Part shown: positions 6,365 through 7,737 of the stretch, in pieces
Layout: each line of letters starts with the position of its first letter
Numbering within the stretch: the stretch's first letter is position 1
Assembly: GCA_937927525.1 (NCBI GenBank)
Contig: CALBDR010000422.1
Location: 1 to 7,737 of the forward strand
Length of the DNA stretch: 7,737 bases
Reading direction: 5' to 3'
Origin: an uncultured Candidatus Melainabacteria bacterium
Lineage (GTDB): Bacteria > Cyanobacteriota > Vampirovibrionia > LMEP-6097
Translations under genes and position numbers: made by a program
The notes under the pieces: generated by a model
Databases searched by the model: none
Told to the model about the DNA's origin: nothing
Seen by the model: the letters and a program-made list of their open reading frames with translations, nothing else

Positions 6365-6964
6365 ATGGGAGTATTAGTAGGAAAAGAAGCACCAGATTTT
6401 ACAGCTGATGCAGTAGTAAACGGAACTGAGTTCAAACAAATTAAATTAAGTGATTTTAAAGGTAAGAAGTATGTTGTATTATTCTTCTACCCATTAGATT
6501 TCACATTCGTTTGTCCAACTGAATTACACGCTTTCCAAGCAAAATTAGAAGAATTTAACAGTTTAGATACAGAAGTTATTGGTGTATCTGTTGACTCTAA
6601 GTTCTCTCACTTCGCTTGGTTAAACACTGATAAGAAAGAAGGCGGAATTAAAGGTGTTAAGTATGCTTTAGTTTCTGACCTTAAAAAAGAAATCGCTGAA
6701 GCTTATGATGTTGTTGAAGAAAACATGGGAGTAGCTTTCAGAGGTTTATTCTTAATCGACAAAGAACAAACAGTTCAACACCAAGTTGTTAACAACTTAC
6801 CTTTAGGAAGAAACATCGATGAAGCTATCCGTATGGTTAAAGCTCTTCAGTTCTTCGAGAAGAATGGTGAAGTTTGCCCAGCAAACTGGAACGAAGGTGA
6901 TAAAGCTATGAAGCCTAATGAAGATGGTCTTAAAGATTACTTCAATGAAGCTGTAACTGCTTAA
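6365..6964 (+). CDS. typical 2-Cys peroxiredoxin (AhpC/TSA, Prx1 type)
   Basis: The 199-aa cytoplasmic enzyme reduces hydrogen peroxide and organic peroxides. The peroxidatic cysteine is C50 in FYPLDFTFVCPTE (P43, T47 and C50 of PxxxTxxC), the supporting arginine is R126 (FRGLFLID) and the resolving cysteine is C171 (EVCPANW). A GGIKG stretch (93-97) and a C-terminal Tyr-Phe pair (192-193) resemble the features that make Prx1 enzymes easily over-oxidised, though the GGLG motif is not exact. The sequence is close to cyanobacterial and plastid 2-Cys peroxiredoxins. No ahpF lies beside it, so electrons probably come from thioredoxin or a similar donor. The strong Shine-Dalgarno sequence, good -10 box, strong terminator and many C-ending codons (TTC, AAC, GAC), unlike the neighbours, all point to high expression. 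It is sometimes named ahpC or tsa. Confidence 0.97.
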   Translation: MGVLVGKEAPDFTADAVVNGTEFKQIKLSDFKGKKYVVLFFYPLDFTFVCPTELHAFQAKLEEFNSLDTEVIGVSVDSKFSHFAWLNTDKKEGGIKGVKYALVSDLKKEIAEAYDVVEENMGVAFRGLFLIDKEQTVQHQVVNNLPLGRNIDEAIRMVKALQFFEKNGEVCPANWNEGDKAMKPNEDGLKDYFNEAVTA

Positions 6965-6992
6965 TTATAAATTCTAAAAATTAATACATTCT

Positions 6993-7024
6993 AATCAAAG
7001 CCTCCCAATTGGGAGGCTTTGATT
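6993..7024 (+). terminator. rho-independent terminator of the peroxiredoxin gene
   Basis: A perfect 32-base palindrome with arms CAAAGCCTCCC/GGGAGGCTTTG around AATT, 28 bases after the stop codon. The GC-rich stem core flanked by A- and T-runs is characteristic; the T-run after the stem is short. Confidence 0.88.
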
Positions 7025-7094
7025 TAGAGAATAATATTGTTAAAGTTAAATATATTCCAATTAATTATAGAAAAATAATAAATTTAAATAATTA

Positions 7095-7577
7095 ATTACT
7101 TTATTTAAGTTTGGTTTTGTAAATTTTAAAAGTGTAAGTAATTCAGATGGTGGTAATTCTGTTGCTGCAGTTGAGCAAGCAGATAGAATTAATATTACTT
7201 TAGGTAGTGCTAAGGGTACTACTTCAGGTACTTTAACAGTAATTATTCCTTAAAGTATCGTTGATACTTTAGCGAAAGGAACTAAACTTGATGTAACTGC
7301 TACTGGTAACGAAGACACTGCTCAAGCAATTATCGTTTTCCAAGGTCAAAAAACTATAATCAACGGTTTAAACACTAAGACTACTGGAATTACTTCTACG
7401 AATGACACTATTGCTAATGGTAAATTAACTGTAGTTAATTACGATTCAGCTACAAAAGAGCTTAAATTTAAATTAAATGCTAAAGCTGGTCCATGGGCTA
7501 AGTCTTCATCTAAAGGTAATAAAGATGTTTCTAAGCCAGTTCCGGTTAAGGCTGCTGTAGTAGTGACTCTTCCTTAG
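7095..7577 (+). pseudogene. remnant of a secreted-looking beta-rich protein, no start codon and one internal stop
   Basis: One frame is open from 7092 to TAG at 7575-7577 except for a TAA at 7251-7253. It has no ATG, GTG or TTG in frame before the stop, nor an ATG after it, so neither half can be translated normally. The decoded text is coherent on both sides: DRINITLGSAKGTTSGTLTV before and DTLAKGTKLDVTATG, AIIVFQGQKTIING, KLTVVNYDSATKELKFKLNA, then KAAVVVTLP after. Alternating polar and hydrophobic residues, many Thr/Ser/Gly/Asn and no cysteine suggest beta strands of a surface or secreted protein, with the 5' part including any signal peptide lost. The stop would be explained by a single C-to-T change (CAA to TAA). 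It uses GGT/ACT-rich codons like the peroxiredoxin gene, and ends before a strong terminator. I do not recognise the family. Confidence 0.68.
7251..7271. repeat. perfect 9-bp inverted repeat with 3-base loop at the internal stop of the remnant
   Basis: TAAAGTATC (7251-7259) and GATACTTTA (7263-7271) are exact reverse complements separated by GTT. The left arm starts with the in-frame TAA that breaks the reading frame. It may be chance in AT-rich coding DNA. Confidence 0.6.
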
Positions 7578-7599
7578 TTAGTTTTGATTGATTACATAG

Positions 7600-7638
7600 A
7601 AAAAGCCCACTTTCTTACTTATAAAAAGTGGGCTTTTT
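7600..7638. terminator. strong, bidirectional rho-independent terminator
   Basis: A 14-bp perfect stem (AAAAAGCCCACTTT at 7600-7613 with its complement at 7625-7638) has an 11-base loop and ends in TTTTT on the plus strand and, because of the leading A-run, also on the minus strand. It lies 22 bases after the end of the degenerate gene and fits a convergent gene from the right. Confidence 0.88.
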
Positions 7639-7651
7639 GGCTTATATTTGC

Positions 7652-7737
7652 TTATTTTTTTAACAGAATCTTTGGCTCTATCTCAAAGAAATGAAACTTG
7701 AATAAAAAAGAAAGTGGTGAAACTCTGTAATTGAAAG
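7652..7737 (-). CDS. possible C-terminal end of a gene running in from the right edge
   Basis: On the minus strand one frame is open from the window edge to a TAA at 7654-7652, giving 27 residues ending FFEIEPKILLKK. A basic C-terminus just before a bidirectional terminator is what one expects of a convergent gene. The stretch is too short to identify, another minus frame is open for almost as long, and the call could be chance. Confidence 0.28.
   Translation of the reverse strand, partial: FNYRVSPLSFLFKFHFFEIEPKILLKK

Noticed and set aside
6247..6435. 62-codon minus-strand ORF
   Set aside because: It covers the divergent promoter region and the antisense of the peroxiredoxin start; its sequence is only the reverse of those elements.
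7251..7253. TAA as a reassigned sense codon
   Set aside because: TAA ends dnaN, the DAHP synthase gene, the peroxiredoxin gene, the 215-aa gene and the small ORF at the expected lengths, so the standard code applies.
7640..7737. Insertion-sequence end at the right edge
   Set aside because: No terminal inverted repeat, target duplication or transposase motif can be seen in the part that lies inside the window.

Overview
The window is strongly AT-rich bacterial DNA (roughly 30% G+C by eye), dense in A/T-ending codons. It carries four recognisable housekeeping-type genes, three genes of unknown or new-looking function, and two decayed genes. A membrane protein with a predicted periplasmic ligand-binding domain suggests a Gram-negative cell plan. 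The beta clamp (EGEYPNY motif, MPL near the C-terminus) and the 2-Cys peroxiredoxin read most like cyanobacterial or non-photosynthetic cyanobacteria-related (Melainabacteria/Vampirovibrionia) proteins. That placement rests on remembered family sequences, not on a search, and is tentative. No rRNA, tRNA, CRISPR array or intact mobile element was found.

Layout. Positions 1-197 (minus) hold a broken mscL channel gene. A promoter at about 289-317 precedes a plus-strand gene for an unknown 215-aa protein (360-1007). It converges on dnaN (2170-1025, minus). After an AT-rich gap of 234 bp comes a minus-strand ORF fusing peptidyl-tRNA hydrolase to APS kinase (3535-2405). Divergent from it, a 40-codon ORF (3585-3707) lies 1 nt upstream of a 477-aa membrane protein (3709-5142) with a cytoplasmic helix-turn-helix-like N-terminus, one transmembrane segment and a PstS-like binding domain. 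A perfect palindrome separates this gene from the convergent DAHP synthase (6225-5167, minus). The peroxiredoxin gene (6365-6964, plus) is divergent from DAHP synthase and ends in a strong terminator. Positions 7095-7577 hold a start-less, stop-interrupted remnant of a secreted-looking beta-rich protein, then a second strong terminator, and possibly the end of a minus-strand gene at the window edge.

How the genes relate. The genes do not form one pathway: DnaN is replication, Pth rescues peptidyl-tRNA, CysC makes PAPS, DAHP synthase opens aromatic biosynthesis and peroxiredoxin removes peroxides. The only clear operon is the small ORF with the membrane protein. Orientation alternates from unit to unit, typical of a scrambled genome with short transcription units. 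Only the peroxiredoxin gene has an obvious Shine-Dalgarno sequence; dnaN and pth-cysC have -10-like boxes so close to the start codon that leaderless mRNAs are possible.

The best candidates for something new are the HTH-TM-PstS-like protein with its small upstream ORF, and the Pth-CysC fusion.
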